DNA of 64,000 nucleotides. It comes from Streptomyces sp. CB02414. Its GTDB lineage: Bacteria; Actinomycetota; Actinomycetes; Streptomycetales; Streptomycetaceae. The stretch is from positions 124,001 to 188,000 of the forward strand of contig NZ_LIPF01000002.1 of NCBI RefSeq assembly GCF_001905385.1, given 5' to 3'. The notes under the pieces are model-generated. The model saw nothing but the letters and a program-made list of their open reading frames with translations, did no database searches and was not told the origin of the DNA. The position numbers and the translations under genes were made by a program. Of the stretch, positions 30,348 to 38,156 are shown in pieces. Position 1 is the stretch's first letter; every line of letters begins with the position of its first letter.

Positions 30348-30743
30348 ATGCTTTCCCGCCTGTTTGCCCCCAAGGTCACGGTCAGCGCCCACTGCGACCT
30401 GCCCTGCGGCGTGTACGACCCGGCCCAGGCCCGCATCGAGGCGGAGTCGGTGAAGGCCGTGCAGGAGAAGATGGCCGGCAACGACGACCCGCACTTCCAG
30501 ACGCGCGCCACGGTCATCAAGGAGCAGCGCGCCGAGCTGGCGAAGCACCACGTCTCCGTGCTGTGGAGCGACTACTTCAAGCCGCCGCACTTCGAGAAGT
30601 ACCCGGAGCTGCACCAGCTGGTCAACGACACCCTGAAGGCCCTGTCGGCCGCCAAGGGTTCGAAGGACCCGGCGACCGGCCAGAAGGCGCTGGACTACAT
30701 CGCCCAGATCGACAAGATCTTCTGGGAGACCAAGAAGGCCTGA
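30348..30743 (+). CDS. sodN: Nickel superoxide dismutase
   Basis: A 131-residue precursor. The first 14 residues (ending TVSA) form the leader removed by SodX, exposing the nickel hook HCDLPCGVY in which His-1, Cys-2 and Cys-6 bind nickel. The remainder is the four-helix bundle of the hexameric cytoplasmic enzyme, ending in 'IDKIFWETKKA'. It converts superoxide to peroxide and oxygen. The length and hook match the Streptomyces family exactly. ATG 30348 follows AGGAAGGA. The 3' UTR is discussed separately. Confidence 0.98.
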   Translation: MLSRLFAPKVTVSAHCDLPCGVYDPAQARIEAESVKAVQEKMAGNDDPHFQTRATVIKEQRAELAKHHVSVLWSDYFKPPHFEKYPELHQLVNDTLKALSAAKGSKDPATGQKALDYIAQIDKIFWETKKA

Positions 30744-30815
30744 CGCACGGTCTTCAATCCGCACCCGGTCCGCAGGACGCCGAGCACGGCGTCGTGGCGG
30801 TCCGGGTGCGGTCGT
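30744..30815 (+). ncRNA. sodN 3' UTR with terminator; likely source of a small RNA (s-SodF type)
   Basis: A 10-bp stem (CCGCACCCGG at 30759-30768, CCGGGTGCGG at 30802-30811) ends the sodN transcript. In S. coelicolor a small RNA processed from the sodN 3' UTR is known to block sodF mRNA, giving inverse control of Ni- and Fe-SOD. The position and hairpin here fit that RNA. Exact ends and the sodF pairing cannot be shown from this window because sodF is not in it. Confidence 0.55.
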
Positions 30816-30823
30816 CTCCGCCC

Positions 30824-32368
30824 TCAGCCCCGCCGCAGGCGGGAGACCAGACCCCGGTGTGCCCATCCGGTCCTGCGCAGGCCCGTCCAGACGCAGTACG
30901 CGGCGACGGCGACCGCGAGCGCCGCGGCACCGGGTGCGGACGGAACAGCGTTCATCGCGGCGACGCCGAGCACCACGGCGACGAAGCCGTCGAACTGCCA
31001 CGCCACGATCAGCAGGCCGGAGAGGTCGCCGAGCGGTGTGACGACCGGGAGCAGCAACGCGAGCGGCAGGTGCAGCTTCATCTCGCGCAGGAACCTGGCG
31101 CCGAGCACCAGCATCACCGACCCGGCGACGAGGAACACCGTGTCCGGCAGCCGCCCGCCGTACAGCGGCCACCGGGCCGCCACCGCCACTGCGCCGCCCA
31201 GCACGGTCCCGCCCGCCACGGCGACGACGGGCCAGGTCAGCGCCCGGGTGAGCGCCCCGCCCCACCCCTCGCCGAACAGCGGCGCCAGCGTCAACTCGTC
31301 GCGCAGGCCGCGCCATGTCTCGCCCACCCACCCGGACCCCAGGTACAGGCAGACGCAGCCGGCCGTCCACAGCGGCGCGGCGAGGCCGCCGTACGCCCCG
31401 GCCGTGCCGAGCGTCAGCGCGGCTCCGCCCGTCGGCAGGAGCACCAGGGCCGCGCCGGTGCGGCCCGGTGTGCGCAGCGCCCGGACCGCGCCCTGGCGCA
31501 CGTGTCCGCGCAGGCGGCCGTCGGGCCGGAACAGGGCCGAGGTGAGGCCGCGCGGCTCCGGGCGGTAGAGGTCGAGCGCGTGGTGCAGCGTGCCCGTCAG
31601 CACATACGCCTGCGCCTGGGAGGCGCGTGCCGACTCGCGGGCCAGTCTGCTCAGGTCGACCGTGCTGACGGCCCGGAAGGCCGCCCGTCCCACGGCCGCG
31701 GCGGAGGCCGCCGTGACGGCGGCGACGAGCCAGAGAGCACCCGCTCCTTGGGGCACGGGACGGCTCGTCACCGCCACGAGGAGCGCCACGGCGCCCGCGG
31801 CGCAGGCGAGCACGAGGTTGTCGGCGACCGTCCGCACCTGGCCCCACAGCCACACCACCGCGGCGAGGGCACTGAGACCGGCGACGGCCGCCACCACTTG
31901 CAGCGCCGTGTCGAGGCGGCCGAACAGGTCGGTCGTGAGGTAGGCCGCCGTGCAGAGGGCCGACAGCAGGGCGGCGCCCGCGTACAGCAGCCGGCGGCGT
32001 GCGATCGTGCCGAGGTAGCCCGCCGGAGGCAGGTCCGTGGACATGAACACGTGCAGCAGGAAGGGCTGGAGCACCAGCGGCCCCCAGAACCTCGCGGCGA
32101 GCTGGGCCCCCCAGCACACCGTCACCGCGAGCGCGCAGGCCAGGGGCGTCGCGTCGGCGGGTGTCGCCACGGGGACGAGCGCGGGTGAGTCGGCGGCGGC
32201 GACCAGGGCCGGCACCAGGAAGAAGACACCGAAGAGCGCGACGAGGTAGGCGGTGTACGCGCGTCCGCCCGCCGAGGCACGGTCACCGCGGCGGGCGTAC
32301 CGGCGCCACACGACACGGACGCGGTCCCCGACGCCGGCGTCGGCAGTCATGGTGTGCTGCGCCGTCAT
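30824..32368 (-). CDS. Multi-pass membrane protein of an ABC export-like pair (DUF6297-like)
   Basis: A 514-residue integral membrane protein with roughly ten or more hydrophobic segments separated by short Arg-rich loops. A soluble stretch sits near the middle (about residues 245-300, 'ALDLYRPEPRGLTSALFRPDG'). I recognise it only as the kind of ABC-2-like integral component encoded next to a small ATPase; DUF6297 is my best family guess. Its ATG overlaps the ATPase stop by 4 bp, so the two are coupled. Substrate and direction unknown. Confidence 0.75.
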   Translation of the reverse strand: MTAQHTMTADAGVGDRVRVVWRRYARRGDRASAGGRAYTAYLVALFGVFFLVPALVAAADSPALVPVATPADATPLACALAVTVCWGAQLAARFWGPLVLQPFLLHVFMSTDLPPAGYLGTIARRRLLYAGAALLSALCTAAYLTTDLFGRLDTALQVVAAVAGLSALAAVVWLWGQVRTVADNLVLACAAGAVALLVAVTSRPVPQGAGALWLVAAVTAASAAAVGRAAFRAVSTVDLSRLARESARASQAQAYVLTGTLHHALDLYRPEPRGLTSALFRPDGRLRGHVRQGAVRALRTPGRTGAALVLLPTGGAALTLGTAGAYGGLAAPLWTAGCVCLYLGSGWVGETWRGLRDELTLAPLFGEGWGGALTRALTWPVVAVAGGTVLGGAVAVAARWPLYGGRLPDTVFLVAGSVMLVLGARFLREMKLHLPLALLLPVVTPLGDLSGLLIVAWQFDGFVAVVLGVAAMNAVPSAPGAAALAVAVAAYCVWTGLRRTGWAHRGLVSRLRRG

Positions 32369-33000
32369 CCCAGCTCCACGCGGCCGTCGCACGCGTCCAC
32401 CAGGGCCGGTTCGTGGGTGGCGACCAGGAACGCGGTGCCCGCCCCGGCCCGCTCGGCGAGCAGGCCGGCCACCAGCTCGACGCGGTCACCGTCCAGGTGG
32501 CGCTCCGGTTCGTCGAGCAGTACGGCGCCGGCGGGCCGGACGAGGGTCAGCGCGAGGCTGAAGAGCTGGGACTGGCCGGACGAGACCTGGTGGGGGAACC
32601 GTTCCCCCAGCGGGCACAGCCCCATTCGCTCCATGATCCGTCCGGCACCCTCGGTGGTCTCCGCGGAGTTGCCATACCAGGAGGCGGCGACCAGCGTCAC
32701 CTGCTCGCGCAGCGTCATGTCCCGGGCGACCGGGACTGGTTCGACGAGCGAGGCCACGAGCCTGCGGTGCGAAGGCTTCGCCATGTCGGCGGGTTCCCCC
32801 CGGATCGAGCACGTGCCGGCGGTGAGGCTCCGGCTGCCCAGGAAGGCGCGCAGCAGAGTGGTCTTTCCACTCCCGTTACTTCCCGTGACGCACCAGAACT
32901 CGCCCGGCGGCACGTCGAACGTCGTCGGCGCGAGCAGGGTCGTGCCGTCCAGCGCGACCGTCGCACCGTCCGCCGCGAGCACGGGAGCGACCCCGGTCAC
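32365..33000 (-). CDS. ABC transporter ATP-binding protein
   Basis: A 211-residue ATPase with Walker A TGSNGSGKTT, Walker B AVLLDEPERHLDGD and switch His in ATHEP. The signature region reads VSSGQSQ in place of the usual LSGGQ, an unusual but tolerated form, and the Q-loop is short. It is encoded immediately upstream of and overlapping the membrane partner, suggesting a two-component exporter or a membrane-remodelling ABC protein. The start lies 3 bp after the stop of the DHFR-like gene, so these genes may form one operon. Confidence 0.85.
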   Translation of the reverse strand: MTGVAPVLAADGATVALDGTTLLAPTTFDVPPGEFWCVTGSNGSGKTTLLRAFLGSRSLTAGTCSIRGEPADMAKPSHRRLVASLVEPVPVARDMTLREQVTLVAASWYGNSAETTEGAGRIMERMGLCPLGERFPHQVSSGQSQLFSLALTLVRPAGAVLLDEPERHLDGDRVELVAGLLAERAGAGTAFLVATHEPALVDACDGRVELG

Positions 33001-33003
33001 CGG

Positions 33004-33588
33004 TCAGCGCTTCCTGCGGTACGTCCGCACCACGACGCCGTTGCCGAAGCTCCGCACCGACTGCGGGACGAATTCGGTGACGGCGAAGCCGGTCCCGAAC
33101 ATCGGCATGCCGGTGCCCAGCACCACGGGGTAGGTCTTGATGACCAGCTCGTCGACCTCGTCGAACAGCTCGCCGGCGACGGCCGATCCGCCGCACAGGT
33201 AGATGTCGAAGCCGGTGTCCTCCGCCTTGAGTTCGCGGACCTTGCCGACCAGGTCCGCCGAGACGATCTCGACGTTGGGATCGGGCGACTCCGTGAGCGT
33301 GCGGGAGGCGACGTACTCGCGCAGGTGTGCGTAGGGGCTGGTGACACCCTCCTTGAGGGCGAGGTCGTAGCTGGCCCGGCCCTGGACGATCGTGTCGAAC
33401 CGCTTGTTGGGCAGGTCGTCGATGCCGAGCGGCCGACGGCCGTGGGTCGGCAGGGTCTCCGGGTACTCCGACTTCAGGAACGCGAGGAACTCCTCGTCGA
33501 CGAACGGGACCATGAAGGCGGCGTCGCCGTCCGGGCCGCCGATGAAGCCGTCGATCGAGCAGGCGATGAAGTACGTGAGCTTGCGCAA
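33004..33588 (-). CDS. Dihydrofolate reductase/RibD C-terminal-family protein
   Basis: A protein of about 194 residues with the DHFR-like Rossmann variant shared by RibD C-terminal reductases: 'KLTYFIACSIDGFIGG' at the start, 'VQGRASYDLAL' and 'IYLCGGSAVAGELFDEVDELVI' with the NADPH-binding Gly-Gly. Such proteins reduce pterin- or flavin-like substrates, but many have no known activity. I favour TTG 33588, which follows GGGAGAGGG; ATG 33621 in the same frame has no ribosome site and lies in the promoter-like TACTAT region. Confidence 0.82.
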   Translation of the reverse strand: MRKLTYFIACSIDGFIGGPDGDAAFMVPFVDEEFLAFLKSEYPETLPTHGRRPLGIDDLPNKRFDTIVQGRASYDLALKEGVTSPYAHLREYVASRTLTESPDPNVEIVSADLVGKVRELKAEDTGFDIYLCGGSAVAGELFDEVDELVIKTYPVVLGTGMPMFGTGFAVTEFVPQSVRSFGNGVVVRTYRRKR

Positions 33589-33641
33589 GACGTTGCCCTC
33601 TCCCTTGATCACTCCACTCATAGTACTACGGGGGGAGTGGT

Positions 33642-34247
33642 TTAAGGGGTTTGTCGCGGCTCACGCCACATCGGCCACATCCGGGGGCCGTCCGGGAGGA
33701 CCAGGGCCCGGCCGGTGAACTCGAAACCGAGGCGTTCGTACAGGCCTTTGCTGCGGTCACTGCTCGCCTCCAGATAGGCGGGCAGCCCCTCGCGGTCGCA
33801 CCGGTCGAGGACCGTCCCGATCAGTGCGGTGCCCAGTCCCTCGCCCTGCCGGCCGGGGGCCACGCCGATCATCCACAGGTACTCGTGGGCCCGGCCCGAG
33901 GGGTGGATGCCCTCCGTCAGCCGGGCTATCAGCTCCACCCGCTCGTTGGCCGGATCGACGGCTTCGCGCACCAGGGCCGGGATGTCCTCGGCGCCGTCAC
34001 CCGGCTGCTCACCGGCGGGCACGGGCAGCCAGAGCGCGCAGGCCGCGCCGTCCTCCGTGAGGTCGATGCGCCCGTCGGCGAGCACGGCGTCGGTGAAGGC
34101 GCCCATGAGCCGGTGGTGGGTCCGGCGGCGGTACTCCTCGCCGGGGAAGACCCAGCCGCTCACCGGGTCGTCCTGGAACGCCTCGTCCAGCAGCCGGACG
34201 ACCAGTTCCCGGTCGCTCTCCCCCGCCGTCCGGATCGCCACACCCAT
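33642..34247 (-). CDS. GNAT-family N-acetyltransferase
   Basis: A 201-residue GNAT protein. The acetyl-CoA motif is 'MIGVAPGRQGEGLGTALIGTVLDR' near residue 135, followed by 'LEASSDRSKGLYERLGFEF', a typical motif B. The N-terminal half carries the variable substrate site. ATG 34247 follows GAGGGCGGGCGGGG, and a further in-frame ATG is at 34271. It probably acetylates a small amine or antibiotic; no substrate can be inferred. Confidence 0.88.
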   Translation of the reverse strand: MGVAIRTAGESDRELVVRLLDEAFQDDPVSGWVFPGEEYRRRTHHRLMGAFTDAVLADGRIDLTEDGAACALWLPVPAGEQPGDGAEDIPALVREAVDPANERVELIARLTEGIHPSGRAHEYLWMIGVAPGRQGEGLGTALIGTVLDRCDREGLPAYLEASSDRSKGLYERLGFEFTGRALVLPDGPRMWPMWREPRQTP

Positions 34248-34300
34248 GCCCCGCCCGCCCTCTCGCCTCAACCTCGCTCGTACGTACGCCGGTTGAGCCT

Positions 34301-34404
34301 AGGGCCTGTCCGGCGGATCATGCCGCAGACGCGGGGTCTGGCACGCCCATCTGCGGCGATCAGGCGCCGTCGGTTCCCTGCGACCTGACCGCCGGACAGG
34401 CCCT
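34301..34404. repeat. MITE-like element with 16-bp perfect terminal inverted repeats
   Basis: A 104-bp segment bounded by AGGGCCTGTCCGGCGG and its perfect complement CCGCCGGACAGGCCCT. The interior encodes nothing and holds a smaller internal repeat (TGCCGCAGA / TCTGCGGC). The length, perfect ends and lack of coding suggest a miniature inverted-repeat element or dispersed palindrome. No target-site duplication was found. Confidence 0.6.
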
Positions 34405-34424
34405 GGCCCGGCGAACGCCGAGAA

Positions 34425-34463
34425 GGCGGGCCCCGCACACCGTGGGGAAGTGCGGGACCCGCC
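34425..34463. terminator. Hairpin terminator
   Basis: A 14-bp stem with one mismatch (GGCGGGCCCCGCAC / GTGCGGGACCCGCC) lies in the gap between the GNAT and polyprenyl synthase genes, beside the MITE-like repeat. Confidence 0.6.
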
Positions 34464-34536
34464 GGGCCGGAGCCCTCGGCGGCGCGACCGTACGTCGGTC
34501 AGGTCCGTACGGCCCTGCGCGGGCTCCGGGGTCGTG

Positions 34537-34575
34537 CCCGGCCGTCCGGCGCTCGATCGCCGCCGGACGGCCGGG
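34537..34575 (-). terminator. Terminator of the encapsulin-polyprenyl synthase unit
   Basis: A perfect 15-bp inverted repeat (CCCGGCCGTCCGGCG / CGCCGGACGGCCGGG) with a 9-nt loop, 6 bp beyond the stop codon of the polyprenyl synthase gene at 34581. Confidence 0.8.
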
Positions 34576-34580
34576 GAGGG

Positions 34581-35717
34581 TCAGGTACTGCGCCGGGTCA
34601 CGAACTCGGCCAGCGCGAGCAGGCCGCCCGCCGCCTCCGGATCGGGCACCGCGCGGGCCAGTTCCTGCATGGCCCGGGCCATGTGGTCGGCGGCCTGGGC
34701 CTGCGCCCAGTCACGGCCGCCCGCCCGCTCCACGGCCAGGGCGCTGCGCTCCAGGTCCTCCTTGCCCTCGTCGTACGGTGCCGCGTACAGCTCGGCGAGT
34801 TCGGCGGCGGCCGGGGTGCCCGAGGTGAGGGCGGCGACCACCGGAAGCGACTTCTTCCGGGCGGCCAGGTCCGCGCCGGCCGGCTTGCCGGTGCGGCGCG
34901 GGTCGCCCCATATGCCGATGACGTCGTCGATGAGCTGGAACGCCAGCCCGGCCTCCCGGCCGAACGCGTCCAGGGCCTCGACCTCCTCGTCGGCCGCCCC
35001 GGCGTAGAGCGCGCCGACAGCACAGGCGCATCCCAGCAGGGCGCCCGTCTTGGCCTCGGCCATGACGAGCGTCTCCTCGAGAGTGACCTCGTCCGGGGCG
35101 CGCCTCTCCATGGCCGTGTCCGCGTGCTGGCCCTCGCAGAGTTCCATGACGCAGTCGGTGAGCCGGGCGGCGGCCGCCGCCGACGCCGAGTGCGGGTCCA
35201 CGGCGAGCAACCGCAGGGCCAGCGCCTGGAGGGCGTCCCCGGCGAGGATCGCGTCGGCGTCGCCGAAGACGGTCCACGCGGTCGGCCGGTGACGCCGGGT
35301 GCTGTCGCGGTCCATCACGTCGTCGTGCAGCAACGTGAAGTTGTGGACCAGCTCCACCGCCGCCGCGGCCGGCACCGCCGCCGCCCGGGCCGCGGGGCCG
35401 CCGAGGGCGGCGGCCGAGGCGAGGACCAGCGCGGGGCGGATCGCCTTGCCCGCGTTACCGGACGCCGGTGTGCCGTCCGCGTGCTGCCAGCCGAAGTGGT
35501 AGAGCGCGACCCGCCGCATGCCTGCGGGCAGGGTCGCGATGGCGGACCGCAGCCCGGGGTCGACCGACGCCCGGGACTCCCGTAGGAGCACCGCCGCCTC
35601 GTGCCCGTCGGACAAGCCTTCCGGCTCCTCCCCCCGCTGTGTGCCGATGCGCTCGCCCCTTTCCAGCGTTCCGGTGGGCCGGCGCGCTCCACCGGTGCCG
35701 TGCGGAGCCTCCGTCAT
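34581..35717 (-). CDS. Polyprenyl diphosphate synthase, predicted encapsulin cargo
   Basis: A 378-residue trans-prenyltransferase. The first aspartate-rich motif LLHDDVMDRD lies near residue 150 and the second, QLIDDVIG, near 270, with the early RPALVLASAA segment also typical. It condenses allylic diphosphates with isopentenyl diphosphate. Residues 1-55 are a disordered, charged Gly/Arg/Glu-rich extension absent from ordinary family members; in family 2 encapsulin systems such extensions load cargo into the shell. The gene follows the shell gene by about 90 bp. ATG 35717 has GGGAGGCGAG upstream. Product chain length is unknown. Confidence 0.9.
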   Translation of the reverse strand: MTEAPHGTGGARRPTGTLERGERIGTQRGEEPEGLSDGHEAAVLLRESRASVDPGLRSAIATLPAGMRRVALYHFGWQHADGTPASGNAGKAIRPALVLASAAALGGPAARAAAVPAAAAVELVHNFTLLHDDVMDRDSTRRHRPTAWTVFGDADAILAGDALQALALRLLAVDPHSASAAAAARLTDCVMELCEGQHADTAMERRAPDEVTLEETLVMAEAKTGALLGCACAVGALYAGAADEEVEALDAFGREAGLAFQLIDDVIGIWGDPRRTGKPAGADLAARKKSLPVVAALTSGTPAAAELAELYAAPYDEGKEDLERSALAVERAGGRDWAQAQAADHMARAMQELARAVPDPEAAGGLLALAEFVTRRST

Positions 35718-35805
35718 CGACTCGCCTCCCCCCGTGCGCCCGCGACCGTACCCCGGGGGTGTACCCGTCCGGGCGGGCGGGAACACGGCGTTCGGGAGAC
35801 TGGCG

Positions 35806-37212
35806 TCACTGCCAGCGGCCGATCTCGACGTTCTCCAGCACGCCGAGCGCGTCCGGTACGAGGACGGCGGCCGAGTAGTAGGCCGTGACCAGGTACTTGA
35901 TGATGGCCTGCTCGTTGATTCCCATGAACCGCACCGACAGACTCGGCTCGATCTCGTCGGGGATGCCGGTGGCGCGCAGCCCGATCACGCCCTGGTCCTG
36001 CTCGCCCGTACGCATCGCGATGATCGAGGACGTGCGGGCCTCGGTGACCGGGATCTTGTTGCACGGGTAGATCGGCACACCGCGCCAGGTCGGGATGCGG
36101 TTGCCGGCTACGTCGATCGTCTCGGGGACGAGTCCGCGCCGGTTGAACTCGCGGCCGATCGCGGCGATGGCACGCGGGTGGGCGAGGAGCAGCTTGGTGC
36201 CGCGCCGGCGGCTCAGCAGCTCGTCGAGGTCGTCCGGGCCGGGCACGCCGTCGTGCGGCTGGATCCGCTGGTCGTACTCGCAGTTGTGCAGCAGGCCGAA
36301 CTCGCGGTTGTTGATGAGTTCGTGCTCCTGGCGCTCCTTCAACGCCTCGACGGTCAGGCGGATCTGCTGCTCCGTCTGGTTCATCGGCTGGTTGTAGAGG
36401 TCGGCCACGCGCGAGTGGATGCGCAGCACGGTCTGGGCGACGCTCAGCTCGTACTCGCGGGGCCGCGCCTCGTAGTCGACGAAGGTGTGCGGGATGTCCG
36501 GCTCACCGCTGTGGCCGGCGGAGAGGTCGATCGCCTTCTCGCCGTGCCTGTTGGTGGGCTGCTCGGGCAGCGAGCGGCGCTCCTCGAGGTGTGAGCGCAG
36601 GGAGTCCGAGCGCTCCGCGACCTGCTCCACCTCCTGACGCGGCAGCACCAGCACCGTGCAGGCGGTGACCGTACGGGCGGTGTACTCCCAGATGGCGTCC
36701 CCGTCCAGCAGCGCCTCGTCGCCGAAGTAGGCGCCGTCGGCGAGGACGCCGAGCACCGCGTCGTCGCCGTAGGGGCCGGTGCCGACCTTCTCCACCTTGC
36801 CGTGGGCCAGCAGGTACACCTCGTCGGCCTGGGCACCGAACGAGGCGATCACCTCGCCCGGCCCGAACTCCCGCTGCTCGCAGCGCTGCGCGAGCTCCGA
36901 GAGCACCTCCTCGTCCTCGTACGACCGCAGGGCCGGCAGTTCGCCCAGCTCCGCGGGGATGACCTCGACGCGGTCGCCGGTCTTCACGAACGTGACCCGG
37001 CCGTCGCCGACGGCGAAGGTCATGCGCCGGTTCACCCGGTACGTACCGCCCTGGATGTCGACCCAGGGAAGCGTGCGCAGCAGCCAGCGGGAGCTGATCT
37101 CCTGCATCTGAGGAACGGACTTGGTCGTGGTGGCCAGGTTCCGCGCGGCCGCCGTGCCGAGGCTCTGCTGCGGCCTGGTCTGCTCGGTGCGGACCTCTTC
37201 GCCTACCGACAT
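35806..37212 (-). CDS. Family 2B encapsulin shell protein with cyclic-nucleotide-binding domain
   Basis: A 468-residue HK97-fold shell protein of the EshA-like family. An N-terminal arm (to about residue 90) includes '[13 protein letters not shown]'. A cNMP-binding beta-roll at about 100-215 has '[28 protein letters not shown]' and '[30 protein letters not shown]'. The capsid body follows ('[26 protein letters not shown]', '[11 protein letters not shown]') and ends in '[11 protein letters not shown]'. It should self-assemble into a hollow compartment around the adjacent polyprenyl synthase. ATG 37212 follows GGGAGG. The conserved Arg of cNMP sites is not obvious, so nucleotide binding is uncertain. 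Confidence 0.9.
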   Translation of the reverse strand: MSVGEEVRTEQTRPQQSLGTAAARNLATTTKSVPQMQEISSRWLLRTLPWVDIQGGTYRVNRRMTFAVGDGRVTFVKTGDRVEVIPAELGELPALRSYEDEEVLSELAQRCEQREFGPGEVIASFGAQADEVYLLAHGKVEKVGTGPYGDDAVLGVLADGAYFGDEALLDGDAIWEYTARTVTACTVLVLPRQEVEQVAERSDSLRSHLEERRSLPEQPTNRHGEKAIDLSAGHSGEPDIPHTFVDYEARPREYELSVAQTVLRIHSRVADLYNQPMNQTEQQIRLTVEALKERQEHELINNREFGLLHNCEYDQRIQPHDGVPGPDDLDELLSRRRGTKLLLAHPRAIAAIGREFNRRGLVPETIDVAGNRIPTWRGVPIYPCNKIPVTEARTSSIIAMRTGEQDQGVIGLRATGIPDEIEPSLSVRFMGINEQAIIKYLVTAYYSAAVLVPDALGVLENVEIGRWQ

Positions 37213-37528
37213 AAGGAATTGCCCTCCCGGTCATGCCGGACGGCTGCGCCCGGCATCGATGTGCGTGGACCAGCCTTCCTCACGGAGCGTGCCGGTGCTA
37301 TTACCCGAAAGAGCGGGAATGGATCACCGTCGGCCGGGGCAGACATGGGAGCTTGTCCGGCGTATCGCCGACTTGTCCGGCGCAGGTCAGAGCCGTTGGC
37401 CGGGATGACCTTGGCCGAAACGGCTCGCACGGGGACCGAACAAGTCGTAGGGAGCAGTCCGTTTCGGTAGAAGCACCGTACGAGGCGGTCGCGCCGGGCG
37501 GTCGTCGCGCAGCGTGAAGGAGTCGGCC
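37213..37528. promoter_or_regulatory. Divergent promoter region upstream of the encapsulin gene
   Basis: A 316-bp interval between the encapsulin and amidase genes. It contains two identical 11-bp direct repeats (CTTGTCCGGCG) at 37352-37362 and 37372-37382, 20 bp apart, and a spaced inverted repeat CCGAAACGG / CCGTTTCGG at 37415-37423 and 37459-37467. Both are candidate operator elements; no clear -10/-35 pair was assigned. Confidence 0.45.
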
Positions 37529-38119
37529 GTGGCCTCACCCATGTCCGCGAGCAGTTTCCTCAAGGCACTGAAGGCGGAGGGCCTCACCGTCGTGCAGGTC
37601 GGCGACTGGCGGGATCACAACCGCAACCACAAGGGGCCCTGGGGTCCTGTGCACGGTGTGATGATCCACCACACGGTCACCAAAGGAAGCGCGCGGACCG
37701 TGGAGATCTGCCGCAAGGGTTACGAAGGGCTGCCGGGTCCGCTGTGCCACGGGGTCATCACCAAGGACGGCAAGGTCCATCTGGTCGGGTACGGGCGGGC
37801 CAACCACGCCGGCCTGGGCGACGACGACGTACTGCGCGCTGTGATCGCGGAGAAGGGGCTGCCCCGGGACAACGAGTCGAACACCGACGGCAACCGTCAC
37901 TTCTACGGCTTCGAGTGCGAGAACCTGGGTGACGGGGACGATCCCTGGCCGGCCGCGCAGCTCGAGGCGATCGAGCGGGCCGCCGCCGCGGTCTGCCGCC
38001 ATCACGGCTGGAATGAACGATCCGTCATCGGCCACCTCGAATGGCAGCCCGGGAAGGTGGACCCGCGGGGGTTCTCGATGGGGTCGATGCGGGAGCGGAT
38101 CCGCGACCGGCTGAATTGA
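37529..38119 (+). CDS. N-acetylmuramoyl-L-alanine amidase (PGRP/Amidase_2 domain)
   Basis: A 196-residue zinc amidase. It has 'VMIHHTVT' with the first zinc His near residue 49, 'NRHFYGFECENLGDG' in mid-domain and 'VIGHLEWQPGKVDP' with the second His and catalytic Lys. It cleaves the amide between MurNAc and L-Ala in peptidoglycan. There is no signal peptide or transmembrane anchor, which is the layout of phage endolysins rather than exported housekeeping amidases. GTG 37529 follows AAGGAG by 7 bp. Stand-alone gene, divergent from the encapsulin. Confidence 0.85.
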   Translation: MASPMSASSFLKALKAEGLTVVQVGDWRDHNRNHKGPWGPVHGVMIHHTVTKGSARTVEICRKGYEGLPGPLCHGVITKDGKVHLVGYGRANHAGLGDDDVLRAVIAEKGLPRDNESNTDGNRHFYGFECENLGDGDDPWPAAQLEAIERAAAAVCRHHGWNERSVIGHLEWQPGKVDPRGFSMGSMRERIRDRLN

Positions 38120-38156
38120 GGCGTGCGCCGGTAGCGCGCGGCGGGACAATGGCGGA

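Noticed and set aside
34295-34410. Target-site duplication around the MITE-like element
   Set aside because: The flanks (GAGCCT and GGCCCG) do not match, so recent transposition cannot be claimed.
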